A program made the translations under genes and the position numbers. Below are positions 1-10,466 of a stretch of 64,000 bases of DNA, one piece after another; position 1 is the stretch's first letter, and each line of letters starts with the position of its first letter. The stretch covers positions 682,001 through 746,000 of the forward strand of contig JAACMV010000007.1 in the NCBI GenBank assembly GCA_010909725.1, in the 5' to 3' direction. This stretch comes from Picochlorum sp. 'celeri'. Its lineage: Eukaryota > Chlorophyta > Trebouxiophyceae. Below the pieces are notes generated by a model that was not told the DNA's origin, made no database searches, and worked only from the letters and a program-made list of their open reading frames with translations.

Positions 1-478
1 GCTGCTGTTGTAGATGCACCTGCTGCGGCGATGGTGTCGACTTGACCTTGCTTGCAAAATCACCACTGAATGGGGCACTTGAAACAGTATTCCTGCCATG
101 CACAGGAGCACTCTGACCAGACCCCAAGCTCGGGAACTCTTCCTCGCTGAATTGAGAAGCATGCACCGTGGAATCAGGCGGCTTCTGTCGTGTCAGGGCA
201 GCAGCAGGTGGTTGGGCACTCGCCAAACGAGCACCTTGAACTTCTGCTTCAATCTTAAATATCGCATCCACAGTCTCCTCGATGCTACTGTGGCACTGAG
301 ATTTGTATAAATCTCGCAAAGCTCGCGTAGAAAACGAAGGAAACGTTAGTTTTAGCATACTGACGACTGCTTCTTCTTCTTCTTCTTTTCCTCCTCCTTG
401 TTCCGGAGAAGGACAGGTACCCGCCCCAGCTGCATATCCAGCTTGAGACGGCTGAAATTCAGCAGCAGAAGGATTCAT
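1..478 (-). CDS. PABP-interacting PAM2/CUE-domain protein, 5' part only
   Basis: The N-terminal 159 codons of a gene that runs off the left edge of the window. Translation from the ATG at 478 opens with MNPSAAEFQP, a good match to the PAM2 peptide that binds the MLLE domain of poly(A)-binding protein. A stretch with the look of a CUE domain follows (LTFPSFSTRALRDLY, then SSIEETVDAIF), and then EEFPSLG. This order is that of plant CID5/CID6/CID7 proteins, some of which carry a C-terminal Smr domain that would lie outside the window. The expected role is in mRNA translation or decay through PABP; that is inference from the family. An 8-codon upstream ORF (498 to 475) ends in a stop that overlaps the main ATG. 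Confidence 0.6.
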   Translation of the reverse strand, partial: MNPSAAEFQPSQAGYAAGAGTCPSPEQGGGKEEEEEAVVSMLKLTFPSFSTRALRDLYKSQCHSSIEETVDAIFKIEAEVQGARLASAQPPAAALTRQKPPDSTVHASQFSEEEFPSLGSGQSAPVHGRNTVSSAPFSGDFASKVKSTPSPQQVHLQQQ

Positions 479-1064
479 TGATAAAATTTCAACAGCATGC
501 AGTCGCTTGTATGGTTCACACAAAGCCAGACGACAGAACTGTAAACCCAAATTGGGGATTCCCAGTCAGAGCAACTCCTTGAGCGTGTATATACAGACGT
601 TGCACGCACCAGCACAGGCAGTCGTCTCCTGCATGCACGTTTTCAAATCAGAGGGCTCTCCAAGAGGTATTTTTCTTGGGATAAGCACATGCTACAGTCA
701 GATGTATCACATCATGTCTGATCATGTGGGCATCCTGCTATTCTAAAAGTGTCGCTGTAGCCCATTCTGTTGGGAGTTTGAATCCAGAGATTCAAAAGTA
801 CACAAGTGGCTTGCACGCCAATCGGCTCTCGAGGTCAATGTCATTCGCGCCGCTTGGAGAGAAAAAAAGTTTCAATATTTATCATATATGTACCACAATA
901 ATTTAGTTCTGTACACAGCATGTATTGATCCCAGGATTGTACTAAAAGAATTGTACGACGTCCTACAACAAGCCACTCTCGAAACTGGACAGTCCTACTT
1001 CTTAGGAGCGACGACAGCTATTCTGGTGGGATTGTACTCGTGACCTATCCAAAAAATATCAGTA
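479..1064. other. Intergenic region without a recognised gene
   Basis: Shared 5' region of the left-edge PAM2 protein (minus strand) and the secreted orphan (plus strand). Short ORFs here show no recognisable protein features. I saw no tRNA or snRNA signature. Confidence 0.5.
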
Positions 1065-2495
1065 ATGATGCCAATTTCACGAAGAATAGCATTGGGTTTG
1101 GTGATGATGGTTGTGATGACGCTTTCAGTGGTACACGCTGTGCCAGCGTCTCTGTGTGGTTTTGGGTATGGGGACGGGTGTGAACAAGGGGCCCCATCCT
1201 GTCCCACGGCAAATTTCCCACCTGCACGACCTGGTGATTGTGCTCCGTGTGAAATGGAGGGTTGTGTGTACTGCTCGTATGCAAAAGGAGAGTGTGGATC
1301 TTGCAAGGCTGGCTACTATCCTGTTCTGCGAAAGATACCATGCGAAGAGGTATATGGTTCAGGGGCCACGGGGACATGTACGGCTATACAGTCTTGTAGA
1401 CGATGTAGTGGTTCCTGTGGATTTTGCACTGGTAAGGATGATTCCAAGTGCCAGGATAAAGCTTTGGAATGCGCACCTCACAAAGCCAAGGCTGCAGTGC
1501 AAGCAACACGTGTGGAATGGAGGGGCAATGCGTGTATGAACAGGATGGGTATGCATGGGGATGGATATACTCGGTATTACAATACCTGGGTACAGAACGG
1601 TACATGCATGGATTGTAAAATCGGGATTCAAGAAATCTCAACGAGTCTGGGGAAGACCATGCTCTGTCGGGTGTTGGCCAGGGCACTGGATGTTGCTGCA
1701 AATGCATGGAAAGGAGTCGACTGCGAGGATGATCCTACATACACACTTCAAGACTGGTGCTTTGGAAATATGTCGAACGCTCCCTTTGGGATGAGATCTG
1801 TGAATCTCGTCTTCTCCTCCCAGTGCAGGACTGCAAGAAAGGGTGTTCTGGAGAAGATCATCTCATCAAACGGCGGGTTGGACGTGCTGGTTGGCCCGTC
1901 GACGGCGAGTGCCGATCTCAATGTGAAGCTCATAGATTTCAAAAAATGGACGTGGGCTGAAGCGCCAGTCGCAGATGCATCAGGCAGATGCACATTCTCC
2001 AAAGAGTACAATCTTTCTCCAGTGTCGTGCCCTCGCTTCCAACTGGTAAGCTATAAAAACTGCAAGCTGAGCACTGCCACGCTCACAAATGGTGAATATT
2101 TCGTCAACTCATTCGACAAGTATATACCTAAATGGAAAATATTCCGAGACTCGTCGTCTGCTGTGCTGAGATCGGTACGCAGTTGCCCGAATTCGACGCT
2201 CACCACCAACTTGTCAAAGGCTGCCAAGATACACCTGGCTACGAGTTCCTCGAACAAGGACACCTCGTACATGATCAAACCAATAGGAAAAGTTTGCAAT
2301 ATAGTTCAGCTGATGAGAAACGCGGGCGGACAAGATCAATTTCTCACAGTGAGCTCTGACTGTGTCAAAGTATCATGGTCATCAGAGGCTTCTGAACGAT
2401 CCCAGTTCAAGCTGGAAAGAGCATGCAACGACCGCGATCAGTCTGCCGCAGACAACTATGGATGCACGTTTGATCTCTACCCCGTCGCAGACTGA
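1065..2495 (+). CDS. Secreted cysteine-rich protein of unknown function
   Basis: 476 residues. Residues 1-26 form a clear signal peptide (hydrophobic LGLVMMVVMTLSVVHA ending in an A-x-A-like site). Residues about 30-130 are rich in cysteine in CxxC and CxxCxxG patterns resembling furin-like or EGF-like growth-factor-receptor repeats (for example CAPCEMEGCVYC). The remainder has scattered cysteines, several N-x-S/T sites and no motif I recognise. It is probably secreted or lumenal in the ER/Golgi. Two ATGs are adjacent at 1065 and 1068 and both keep the signal peptide. No intron is needed. I do not recognise the family; a lectin or surface protein would fit equally well. Confidence 0.65.
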   Translation: MMPISRRIALGLVMMVVMTLSVVHAVPASLCGFGYGDGCEQGAPSCPTANFPPARPGDCAPCEMEGCVYCSYAKGECGSCKAGYYPVLRKIPCEEVYGSGATGTCTAIQSCRRCSGSCGFCTGKDDSKCQDKALECAPHKAKAAVQATRVEWRGNACMNRMGMHGDGYTRYYNTWVQNGTCMDCKIGIQEISTSLGKTMLCRVLARALDVAANAWKGVDCEDDPTYTLQDWCFGNMSNAPFGMRSVNLVFSSQCRTARKGVLEKIISSNGGLDVLVGPSTASADLNVKLIDFKKWTWAEAPVADASGRCTFSKEYNLSPVSCPRFQLVSYKNCKLSTATLTNGEYFVNSFDKYIPKWKIFRDSSSAVLRSVRSCPNSTLTTNLSKAAKIHLATSSSNKDTSYMIKPIGKVCNIVQLMRNAGGQDQFLTVSSDCVKVSWSSEASERSQFKLERACNDRDQSAADNYGCTFDLYPVAD

Positions 2496-2829
2496 TCAGA
2501 TTGCTCTACTTCCACATGCATGTGGTACGAGTAGTACTCGTTGTTGGGTACAGAATATTCTCCATTTTTTTTTGCTTTGAATCAAGAAAAGACCATCCGA
2601 ACATGACCCTCATGACATCGATTCCCAAGATATTGTTTCATAATTGTAATTTAATATTGATGATAATTATTTTGTGATGTGTGTTTTCCATTTTGGTAAT
2701 GCACATGAGGCGGATTTCTGTCATTAAGCAGCAGGAAGCAGAACAAGAAGAAGAAGGGCAAGGTCTCGGCGGACTCTGCCCAAATGGACGCCGATGGATG
2801 CAATGTAAAGTATCATATGGTATGATACA
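2496..2829. other. Intergenic region, nothing recognised
   Basis: Short spacer between two genes in the same orientation. T-rich just after the upstream stop, AT-rich in the middle. No coding or RNA signature seen. Confidence 0.5.
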
Positions 2830-4014
2830 ATGCATTCGCTTGCGCTGAATGGCAGACCCTTGCTCTCAGGCTCGGCAGAGAGTCTGCCAAATAGGAAAAC
2901 CAAGGGTAACCCGTTGATCATGAATAGGACAGAGAGAAGGAGGGTGATGAACCGATTGATGTGTCAAATAGTTTTTTTTTGTCTAGTATTTGCGGTCGGA
3001 ATGCTCAATCTGTTGATCAGTCTTCGTCGACCACCAAGGGTTACCCACCACAAGCTTCAGAGCAACCTCCACACCATGTACTTTGACACAGAGACGCAGT
3101 TGCCCTCAAAGGGATGCTTTTCTAGAATCGATATATCAAGCGAGTATGTGGAACATTGGAAAGAAGCGATAAAGATTCTGCAAGTACATGCTCCCGAGGC
3201 AGTGAAAGATAGATTCCCAGAAACACTGCAGAAGAATGAGAGTCTGGTGATATTTCCAGAGGGCAAGGGCAGCGAGCTGCTTCGAAGATATCTTCGATTC
3301 CGATACTCTTCCTTTTTCCCTGGATACACGATTCTACCCAAAAGCCCTTTGGCCAAGTTGCGTCAGACAATGTATTATAGCAGAGTCTGGAAGGCAGGAA
3401 ATGATGCTATTCGGGAGAATTTAGCACGTGCAACCCATGCAAAAGCAGTACAGAGTTGGAGATGGCTCCTGCGATCTAAATCACACTCTGTTACAATTGT
3501 GACATTTGTGAGAGAACCTGCAGAGCGGTGGGTATCAGCGTATAATGAACTTCAGCAGCGGTGGGTTGTTGAGAACAAGTATGATCCTGCCAAGGAATGC
3601 CCAGAGTGCATCTTTCCACATTTTGATGGAGAAGAGCGCGTATGGGCCTTCCTTGTAGACTTATTAACGCTGAAATTGGTGGATGCGTTTGAGATTGTAC
3701 ATGTATATCCAGAGAGTGGGATGTTGAAAGCATCCCCTCGGTTTGACTTTCTCGGGAAAATTGAAACGTTTGATAAGGATTGGAAGCGGCTGATGAATAC
3801 ATATGTGGATAATAGCAAGTATGTATTTGACTCGACCCTCGGGCAGCATAATTCTAGCAAAGATGTGATGGGTGCAAGAAGAGCAGGACTCGACTTGCTG
3901 GAACACAGTTTGCCATTTGTTCAAATTTTGGAACACATATTGTTCAAAGATTACCGGTGCTTTGGGTATCCATTACGAAGTGATTCGTATCTGAATGCAT
4001 CGAGTCCACGGTGA
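2830..4014 (+). CDS. Golgi-type membrane sulfotransferase
   Basis: 394 residues with type II membrane topology: a basic stretch (RTERRRVMNRL) followed by one hydrophobic anchor at about residues 45-65, then a lumenal domain. The segment with VWKAGNDAIREN resembles the 5'-phosphosulfate loop, and VTFVREPAERWVSAYNE is the classic 3'-phosphate-binding motif of PAPS-dependent carbohydrate sulfotransferases (HNK1/chondroitin 4-O type, PF03567 or close relatives). FLGKIETFDKDW near the C-terminus is also typical of the family. It would transfer sulfate from PAPS to a glycan in the Golgi, plausibly for a sulfated cell-surface polysaccharide; the acceptor cannot be read from the sequence. An in-frame ATG at 2920 just before the anchor is an alternative start. 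Confidence 0.78.
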   Translation: MHSLALNGRPLLSGSAESLPNRKTKGNPLIMNRTERRRVMNRLMCQIVFFCLVFAVGMLNLLISLRRPPRVTHHKLQSNLHTMYFDTETQLPSKGCFSRIDISSEYVEHWKEAIKILQVHAPEAVKDRFPETLQKNESLVIFPEGKGSELLRRYLRFRYSSFFPGYTILPKSPLAKLRQTMYYSRVWKAGNDAIRENLARATHAKAVQSWRWLLRSKSHSVTIVTFVREPAERWVSAYNELQQRWVVENKYDPAKECPECIFPHFDGEERVWAFLVDLLTLKLVDAFEIVHVYPESGMLKASPRFDFLGKIETFDKDWKRLMNTYVDNSKYVFDSTLGQHNSSKDVMGARRAGLDLLEHSLPFVQILEHILFKDYRCFGYPLRSDSYLNASSPR

Positions 4015-4185
4015 GATTGTATCAGATCATGACATCACGAGTATTGACGTATTCAGTAAGATATATCTTGCACCCATTGTGTGAGAAGAAGAAGACTACT
4101 CCATCATGGAGTGGCCATGGTCATGAATGCAGTACGCCTCTCAACTCGTATGGCTACTTTTATTTAATTATTCCTTGTATTTTGA

Positions 4186-4194
4186 TATATAAAA
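4186..4194 (+). promoter_or_regulatory. TATA-box candidate of lycopene cyclase
   Basis: TATATAAAA lies 72 nt upstream of the LCYB start codon, in an AT-rich spacer. This is position and motif only; the transcription start is not known. Confidence 0.35.
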
Positions 4195-4265
4195 TCTATA
4201 AAGAACTCATTGATATCAAATCGAGCCAATAGTAGAGAATTTATCTAAATACGCGTAGACCCAGC

Positions 4266-5902
4266 ATGTCTGTGAGGCAACACGCTGGCGCTTCTCGTAC
4301 AATGTACTCTCTGGGGACACGCCATACGTCTATATACCGCAATTTTCATAATTATAAAGACACTAAAGGGGTAATCCCACAGAGAGGCGCACAAATATCC
4401 CCAGTCTGTTCTCGTGGCAGTCAGCGCCTTGGAGCAAGCAGCAGTGCAGAGACACGCATGGATCCTCATGAGGAAGAATGGTTTCCTGATTTGACGTTGA
4501 AAAGAGTTTCAGATGATGGTGAGGTGGATTCGTATGATGTGGTCGTTGCTGGTGCTGGGCCATCTGGACTTGCTGTTGCTAGCAGAGTTGCTGGGGCTGG
4601 GTTCAAGGTAGCTGTGATTGATCCACAGCCGTTGGGGCAATGGATTAACAACTATGGTGTATGGGTGGATGAATTTAATGCCATGGGGTTGGATGATTGC
4701 TTTGATGTTGTGTGGCCGACAGCGACAGTGCATTTGAATTCATCATCAGACGGTGAGAGGACTCTGAAGAGGCCTTATGCTCGGGTGGATAGACCCAAGT
4801 TGAAGAGGAAGTTGTTGCAGCAGTGTATTGATAATGGTGTTGAGTTCAAGTATGCGAAAGTGAGAGACTCGCACGTGATGGATGAGGTGACTGCGGTTGT
4901 GTGTGATGATGGGACTCGTGTGAAGGGGACATTTGCTGTGGATGCGACTGGGCATAGCAAGGCGCTGATCAAGTATGATGGAAAGTATGATCCAGGGTAT
5001 CAAGGGGCGTATGGAATTACAGTGAATGTCGAGTCGCACCCATTTGATGTGGATAAAATGCTGTTTATGGATTGGAGGGATGATCACTTGGATGGGTATC
5101 CCGAGCTCAAGGAGAGCAATGCAAAGTATGTTTGTGTTTATTGAAATTGGTGTATATTTTTCATCATGTCTGATGCATGTTTCTGTCTTGAAAATGCAGG
5201 CTGCCGACATTTTTGTATGCCATGCCATTCTCTCCAACCAAGGTGTTTCTGGAGGAGACATCGCTGGTAGCCAGGCCAATCATTCCTTTCCCTGAACTAA
5301 AAGCACGTCTGGATGCGCGAATGGCACATTTAGGTATTAAAGTTTTATCAGTAGAAGAAGAAGAGTATTGCTCGATTCCCATGGGTGGGATCCTTCCAAG
5401 ATTGCCTCAAAGGATGATTGGTGTCGGGGGGACAGCTGGAATGGTTCATCCTTCTACAGGCTATATGATTGCAAGGGTGTTGGGAGCGGCTCCAACAGTG
5501 GCTGATGCATTGATCGATGAATTGTCTTCCTTGGGAGGACAAGATAAAGCCAATTGGTCTCCATCTAAATCATCAGAGATTGATTTGGACCAAGCATCTG
5601 AGGAGGTTTGGTCCAAAATATGGCCCAATAGTAGAATCCGACAAAGGGAATTTTTCAATTTTGGAATGGAAGTGCTTTTGAAACTTGATCTGGCTGAAAC
5701 TAGGGAATTTTTTGCTGCATTCTTTGCTCTTAGTGATTACCACTGGCAAGGGTTTTTATCCTCCAGATTGTCCTTCATTGAGCTGATTGGGTTCGGGCTG
5801 TCACTCTTTGCAAAATCTAGTAATGAGGCGAGGCTCAATCTGTTATCCAAAGGCTTCCCTGGGCTTGTCGTTACGCTTGCAAAGTTGACAAAGACTCTGT
5901 AG
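4266..5902 (+). CDS. LCYB: Lycopene beta-cyclase, one intron
   Basis: Two exons, 4266..5125 and 5200..5902, with a 74-nt intron (GTATGT...ATGCAG) give 520 residues. The enzyme cyclises the ends of lycopene to form beta-carotene in the plastid. After a roughly 80-residue transit peptide, the FAD-binding dinucleotide motif VVVAGAGPSG sits at residues 92-101. NNYGVWVDEF, FLYAMPF, VFLEETSLVARP, IPMGG..P.LPQR and GGTAGMVHPSTGYM follow in family order, and QREFFNFGMEVLLKLD is near the C-terminus. FLEETSLVARP favours beta over epsilon cyclase. There is no signal peptide before the transit region, which argues for a primary plastid. Confidence 0.93.
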
Positions 5903-6054
5903 GCATTCACATGTTAGGAAACCTATCTATCTATATACCACATGCTTTAGATATGTATATGTATGTGTGTACATGCATGTTACAAATAATTTCATACATA
6001 GTGTAATTCACATTACAGTGTTATATATGTTTACATGACGTACTGCTGTAGGTA

Positions 6055-7587
6055 CTAGTCAAAAATCCGCTCACCGGTGGCAAATGCATTCCAAATCACT
6101 GTGCCCAAGACATACAATCCCACTGCAAGGCCCCACACATCATCCCATGATCCATTTTGCAAGATGTAGCCAGTTGCAGCTGTTCCCAACACACCAGCCA
6201 ACACACCAGCGGTATTGGACATGCCTAGCAATACTCCTGAATACTGAGGACCAATATCCTGGTGATTTGAGTACAACCCAGATTGAGAAAATGCGTCAAA
6301 CCCTTGCGCAGCCATCATGCAAAGTACTGCCTCAGTTACTGTTGAAACATTTCCTAATTGTGTCAAGAAAAATGCTGGTCCTAAGAACCCAATGGACTGC
6401 ATCAGCTTTCTAACCACTGTTACTGACCAACCCTTCTCTACCAATCCATCCGCAATCCAACCACCTACATTGGCTGATACAGCCATGGTTATCCATGGAA
6501 GGACAGAAAACAGGCCACTCGACTTCAAGTCAAGACCTAGGACCTGGTTATAATAGGTAGGCATCCACGTCAATAGAATAAAAGTTCCCCAATTATGACA
6601 GAAATGGGACCCTATCAGAGCCCACACAGGCTTTTTCGAGAGCAAAAGTTTCCAAGGAATAGATGTAAGCTCTTTCTTTGCGACCGAATTTTCTACAATA
6701 TATGATCGCTCCTGAGTAGAAATCAATGGGTCTTCCCTTGGATCAGATGATGCCCTCTTCACCCACCAAATGAACCATGCAACACCGATGCTACCAAATA
6801 TATAAAACACGGAAGGCCACCCCAACATGTTGATCAATTGAGGGGATAACCCCAGCCCAATCACACTACCAGTATACATTCCAGAATACACAAGGGACAA
6901 CGATCTGGACCTTTCCTTCACAGGAATCCATTTTGATAATAAATTGTTCATCGCTGGCATAGCTACTCCTTCACCAATACCCATACACGCTCGTGCAATC
7001 AGTAAGGCAGGCAGTCCCATGGCTGCAGCCATTGGAGTCATGACGGTTGCCAATGACCACCATATCACTCCAAACCCAAGAACCACCTTGCCCCCATAGC
7101 GATCTGCCCACACACCACCTAGAATCTGGGTCAGCAAATATCCCCAAAAAAACGACGACTGCACCAATCCTATCGTTGCCGAGCTCCATGAGAAACTCTC
7201 TGCCATTGGCAAAATAGCTATTGACATGTTCACCCTATCCATATTGCAGAGCATAAATGCTACAAAGCACAATGCTACTATAGACCATCGTCTTTTCCAT
7301 CCAACGGATGTATCCTGCGAGTCTGCACCAGTACTATCTGCACGACTATACACTTTTGTACTCCTTCTACTCCGTGTTCCCAATGGTTGCTTCTCCTGCC
7401 TCCTCCCCTGGACCAACCATCCACAGTCTACACGACACACAGCCCTTTTTCTGCTATATGTACTAATGTGAGTTGCATGTTTCGGCATGAAACAGTGGCC
7501 ACTAGATACTGTAATGCTCGGTTGTACCCCCAACACTACCCTCTTCCTGCAAGAGAACCAGTCACACGCATTCGTCAATCTCTCCAT
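6055..7587 (-). CDS. PHT4-type plastid anion/phosphate transporter (MFS)
   Basis: 510 residues, no intron needed. The first ~95 residues are Ser/Arg/Thr-rich and low in acidic residues, as in a plastid transit peptide. A 12-TM major facilitator core follows, beginning VALCFVAFMLCNMDRVNMSIAI, which is typical of the SLC17/PHT4 (ANTR) family. GYLLTQILGGVWADRYGGK and the ARACMGIGEGVAMPAMNNLLSKW segment are also diagnostic. Plant members sit in thylakoid or envelope membranes and carry phosphate or ascorbate; which one applies here cannot be told. The gene is convergent with LCYB, their stop codons about 150 bp apart. Confidence 0.8.
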   Translation of the reverse strand: MERLTNACDWFSCRKRVVLGVQPSITVSSGHCFMPKHATHISTYSRKRAVCRVDCGWLVQGRRQEKQPLGTRSRRSTKVYSRADSTGADSQDTSVGWKRRWSIVALCFVAFMLCNMDRVNMSIAILPMAESFSWSSATIGLVQSSFFWGYLLTQILGGVWADRYGGKVVLGFGVIWWSLATVMTPMAAAMGLPALLIARACMGIGEGVAMPAMNNLLSKWIPVKERSRSLSLVYSGMYTGSVIGLGLSPQLINMLGWPSVFYIFGSIGVAWFIWWVKRASSDPREDPLISTQERSYIVENSVAKKELTSIPWKLLLSKKPVWALIGSHFCHNWGTFILLTWMPTYYNQVLGLDLKSSGLFSVLPWITMAVSANVGGWIADGLVEKGWSVTVVRKLMQSIGFLGPAFFLTQLGNVSTVTEAVLCMMAAQGFDAFSQSGLYSNHQDIGPQYSGVLLGMSNTAGVLAGVLGTAATGYILQNGSWDDVWGLAVGLYVLGTVIWNAFATGERIFD

Positions 7588-8105
7588 CGACCGCCCGCAT
7601 TCTCTTCAAACCAACTTACCTTGCTAATCTATGTCGTTGGGTGACATGATTGTAGCGAGAATGCAGTGTCCCAACCAAACTATTCTTGCTGCGGCATTCC
7701 ATTCTCCACCACATCAACCAAAGACACAACAAAACCTCTCAACAATCGATTCAAACCTCTTCAATCGATCAAATTCTCATCAGATGCACAATTAATGGCT
7801 GTATCGCTCTATTATACGTGTCCCGTTCCCACACTCTCGTTCTCCCGTCCAAGTGTTGCTAATGAGTGAAAGCGCGACTCAACGTCCTACTACGCTTGCA
7901 TTGTCCCATTAATTATCTCATATGCCATAAATACACTACTGTAATCCCCTTTGTCAGCGTCGATCACGCCGTCATCAATCGGAATCATGGCACCTCGACA
8001 CCAGTGTCTCCATAAATAGAACAATACATAAAAAAGCCATTCTGGTATTGTCCACTCTTGTATCAGTACACAGCTCTTCTTACCGATGTTGATATTGAAT
8101 GCAAA
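7588..8105. other. Divergent promoter region
   Basis: Separates the minus-strand PHT4 gene from the plus-strand nucleotide-sugar transporter. A 54-codon ORF at 7631 has no recognisable features. An upstream ATG at 8099 opens a 14-codon frame that overlaps the transporter start out of frame. Confidence 0.45.
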
Positions 8106-9404
8106 ATGTCATCAGGATCTCTCAGAAATACAGGTCAGAGTAGAGATTTGGGAGACGTTGGTAGTACACCGTCAGCAATAGAAAAAGGGACTGAAGAGGC
8201 TCACGTTGTACCGGAACAAGAAGAGAAACAAGCACTGATGGGTGATAGTGGGGCATCTACGGCAGGAAAGGGGAAGATTTCCGGTGTACACCACCAGACC
8301 TTGGTGGCTGGGGCATGTTTCTGTTTGGCCTCTGGGGGAATGGTGCGTATGCTTGTACCACTTTAATGACTTCTTTCTGTTATGATCACGCATTATATAT
8401 GTGTGCAGACGCTGTTGAATAAAGCTGCGCTGTCCAGTTTTGACTTTAAGGCTCCAGATTCGTTGCTGTTTTTCCAGTGCTTCCTCTGTGTTGTTTTAGT
8501 CAAAGTGTTTGCCATGTTGGGATACATCAAAGTGGAGCCATTCGATTGGAATATAGTACGAGTGTGGTATCCAGTGAATTTAATATTTGTTGGCATGATT
8601 ATCACCAGTTTCTGGGCATTGAAGGATTTGGGGGTTGCAACTGTGACAGTGTTGAAGAATATGACCAACTTGATTGTGGTGTCAGCAGAATATTTCTTGT
8701 ATGGAAGAGTATATAATATGGGCATCTGGGCCACAATGGGTCTGATGGTTCTCTCTGCTGTGGTTGGGGGATTTACGGATTTGGCGTTTAGTGCATCTGG
8801 GTATTTCTGGCAGATGGTGAATAGTGGATTCACAGCAGCAAATATGCTGTATCTCAAGTATGTGTGCACAGGCGTTCATCTCATGTTGTGTGACGCTAAT
8901 TTGTATTATTATGTCATGCAGAGTTGTGATGGAAAAGGTGAAGAAATACACGTCGAAAGGAGAACGTTTGGATGAGTTTTCCATGGTGTTTTACAACAAT
9001 TTGCTTTCTCTGTACGTTGTATCCTTCTTCTCATATTGTACAGTACTCGTGTTGCTATCTTGATATATTCATATTGCAGTCCATTAATATTTGCCGTCAT
9101 GGTGATGCAAGGAGAATTGACCACACTTCCACAGCAACCAGATCTGACAAACCCTGCCTTTTTGATTGTGGCAGCACTCTCTGGTTTGGTTTCCTTTGGA
9201 ATTTCCTTCTCCGTGCTGTGGTTCTTGTCCTCCACAACCCCAACCACATTCAGTCTTGTAGGGTCGCTGAATAAAATCCCAGTATCATTCATTGGGCTGA
9301 TATTGTACGAGTCACAGTGGTCACTGCCCAACTTGCTTAGTATCCTTGTGGGCCTTGCCTCTGGGGTTGTCTTTGTCATTGCAAAGCAAAAGGCAAATGG
9401 ATAA
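8106..9404 (+). CDS. GDP-mannose (nucleotide-sugar) transporter, GONST/VRG4-like, 4 exons
   Basis: Exons 8106..8342, 8409..8857, 8922..9011 and 9080..9404 join to 366 residues; the introns are 66, 64 and 68 nt (GTGCGT, GTATGT and GTACGT donors, all with GCAG acceptors). A hydrophilic N-terminus of about 65 residues precedes roughly ten TM helices of the DMT superfamily. SGGMTLLNKAALSSF is the family N-terminal signature, and FSLVGSLNKIPVS is very close to the GDP-mannose transporter GALNK-type motif (here GSLNK). LKDLGVATVTVLKNMTNL also fits the GONST1/Vrg4 branch. It should exchange a GDP-sugar for GMP across the Golgi membrane. The donor sugar for the nearby glycan-modifying enzymes is plausible but unproven. 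Confidence 0.85.
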
Positions 9405-9467
9405 ACAGATGTATCCATGCTCAAATATGTTCATATATTTTATACATAGGAATTGATCGAATAATAA

Positions 9468-10466
9468 TTATGCCTTGCTGCTTTTGAATGCTGATGTAAT
9501 TATTGAAGAATCTGGCTCCTGCTCGGATGCCTGAATCATATCATACGATTCCTGTGGCGACCCATCCTCTCCTTTGAAATCCACTCGTTTATATATATGC
9601 CAATCTCCGCCATATGAATATCGCAACGCCCCCATAATTGGATATGGGCCCATGCCAATGTACAAGAGACGAAAATGGTAGGCGGTTGTGAATGTGGAAA
9701 TAAAATCCATTCGCTCCTGACGGCCTCGGACCGACATGACCCCACCAGAGGACATGATATCCCCCAGCTGAGGATTCACCATGATAATTTCCTTCTTGTC
9801 TGCGTGCGCTTCATCCACCATTTCCGAAATCAGAGGCAGAACAGAATGCCCTGTGATGTTCTGTGGAGAGATTAAAATGTATGTTTGGCAATCATCAATC
9901 TGGTCCCTACCGAGTTGTCCAATCTCAATCTGATCTGATACTTCTCCCCAATCCATTTGTAGTAAAATACGCCTCACACCTGACAACGCCAATGGCGTTC
10001 CTTGAAACACGCCTGTTCCAAGAGACTGTTGAACACACAGCTTGACTTTTCCTCCATGTCGTTTGCAAAGCATTGTTGCCATTTCTCTCACACACTCGAG
10101 CAAAGTACCGACTCTATACACGTCAAAATTCTGATTTAATTCTGGAATTGTACAACGCACGGAGAGAAGCGTGTTTCCAGCATCCAAGCACTTTTCAGTA
10201 GACTGGCAAATGTCATTGTAGAAGAAATACCTCGTGGATCGCTCATGAGGAATTGTATTCAACCTTGTCGGTATCTCTGCAATAGCAGCTGCACTATTTG
10301 CTTGAACAGGACCACCAATATCTGATCTGCCAAGACGACGAGATATACAAACCCGCCTGTTTGCAAAAGGTCTTGCTGCTCCTGCCTTCAGATGATACGA
10401 CAGAGACCCTTGTTTCTGCATCGGTGGTCGTATCTGTTGATGTAATAATAAACACAGATTCATCAT
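9468..10466 (-). CDS. LPA3-like DUF1995 plastid protein (photosystem II assembly)
   Basis: 332 residues. The N-terminal ~60 residues (Arg/Ser/Ala-rich) look like a plastid transit peptide. The body has the DUF1995 layout: RYFFYNDICQSTEKCLDA, then RRILLQMDWGE, then a Rossmann-like half with YILISPQNITGHSVLPLISEMV, IIMVNPQLGD and HFRLLYIGMGPYPIMGALRY. In plants, the DUF1995 protein LPA3 works with LPA2 in inserting CP43 into photosystem II. The assignment to LPA3 rather than another DUF1995 member is inference. An LPA2 homologue lies in the same window at 42335-42823. Convergent with the GDP-sugar transporter, stops 63 bp apart. Confidence 0.65.
   Translation of the reverse strand: MMNLCLLLHQQIRPPMQKQGSLSYHLKAGAARPFANRRVCISRRLGRSDIGGPVQANSAAAIAEIPTRLNTIPHERSTRYFFYNDICQSTEKCLDAGNTLLSVRCTIPELNQNFDVYRVGTLLECVREMATMLCKRHGGKVKLCVQQSLGTGVFQGTPLALSGVRRILLQMDWGEVSDQIEIGQLGRDQIDDCQTYILISPQNITGHSVLPLISEMVDEAHADKKEIIMVNPQLGDIMSSGGVMSVRGRQERMDFISTFTTAYHFRLLYIGMGPYPIMGALRYSYGGDWHIYKRVDFKGEDGSPQESYDMIQASEQEPDSSIITSAFKSSKA

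Noticed and set aside
359..386. CTT repeat as a structural or mobile element
   Set aside because: It encodes the Lys/Glu run of the PAM2/CUE protein on the minus strand; a simple coding microsatellite.
770..800. Possible tRNA T-arm (GTTTGAATCC)
   Set aside because: No matching acceptor stem, A-box or anticodon arm could be drawn around it on either strand.
507..906. Two plus-strand ORFs (79 and 60 codons) near the left end
   Set aside because: No protein-like composition, no conserved motif; they lie in the shared 5' region of two better-supported genes.
4746..5279. 177-codon minus-strand ORF opposite LCYB
   Set aside because: Shadow of the lycopene cyclase coding sequence and its intron; no protein features.
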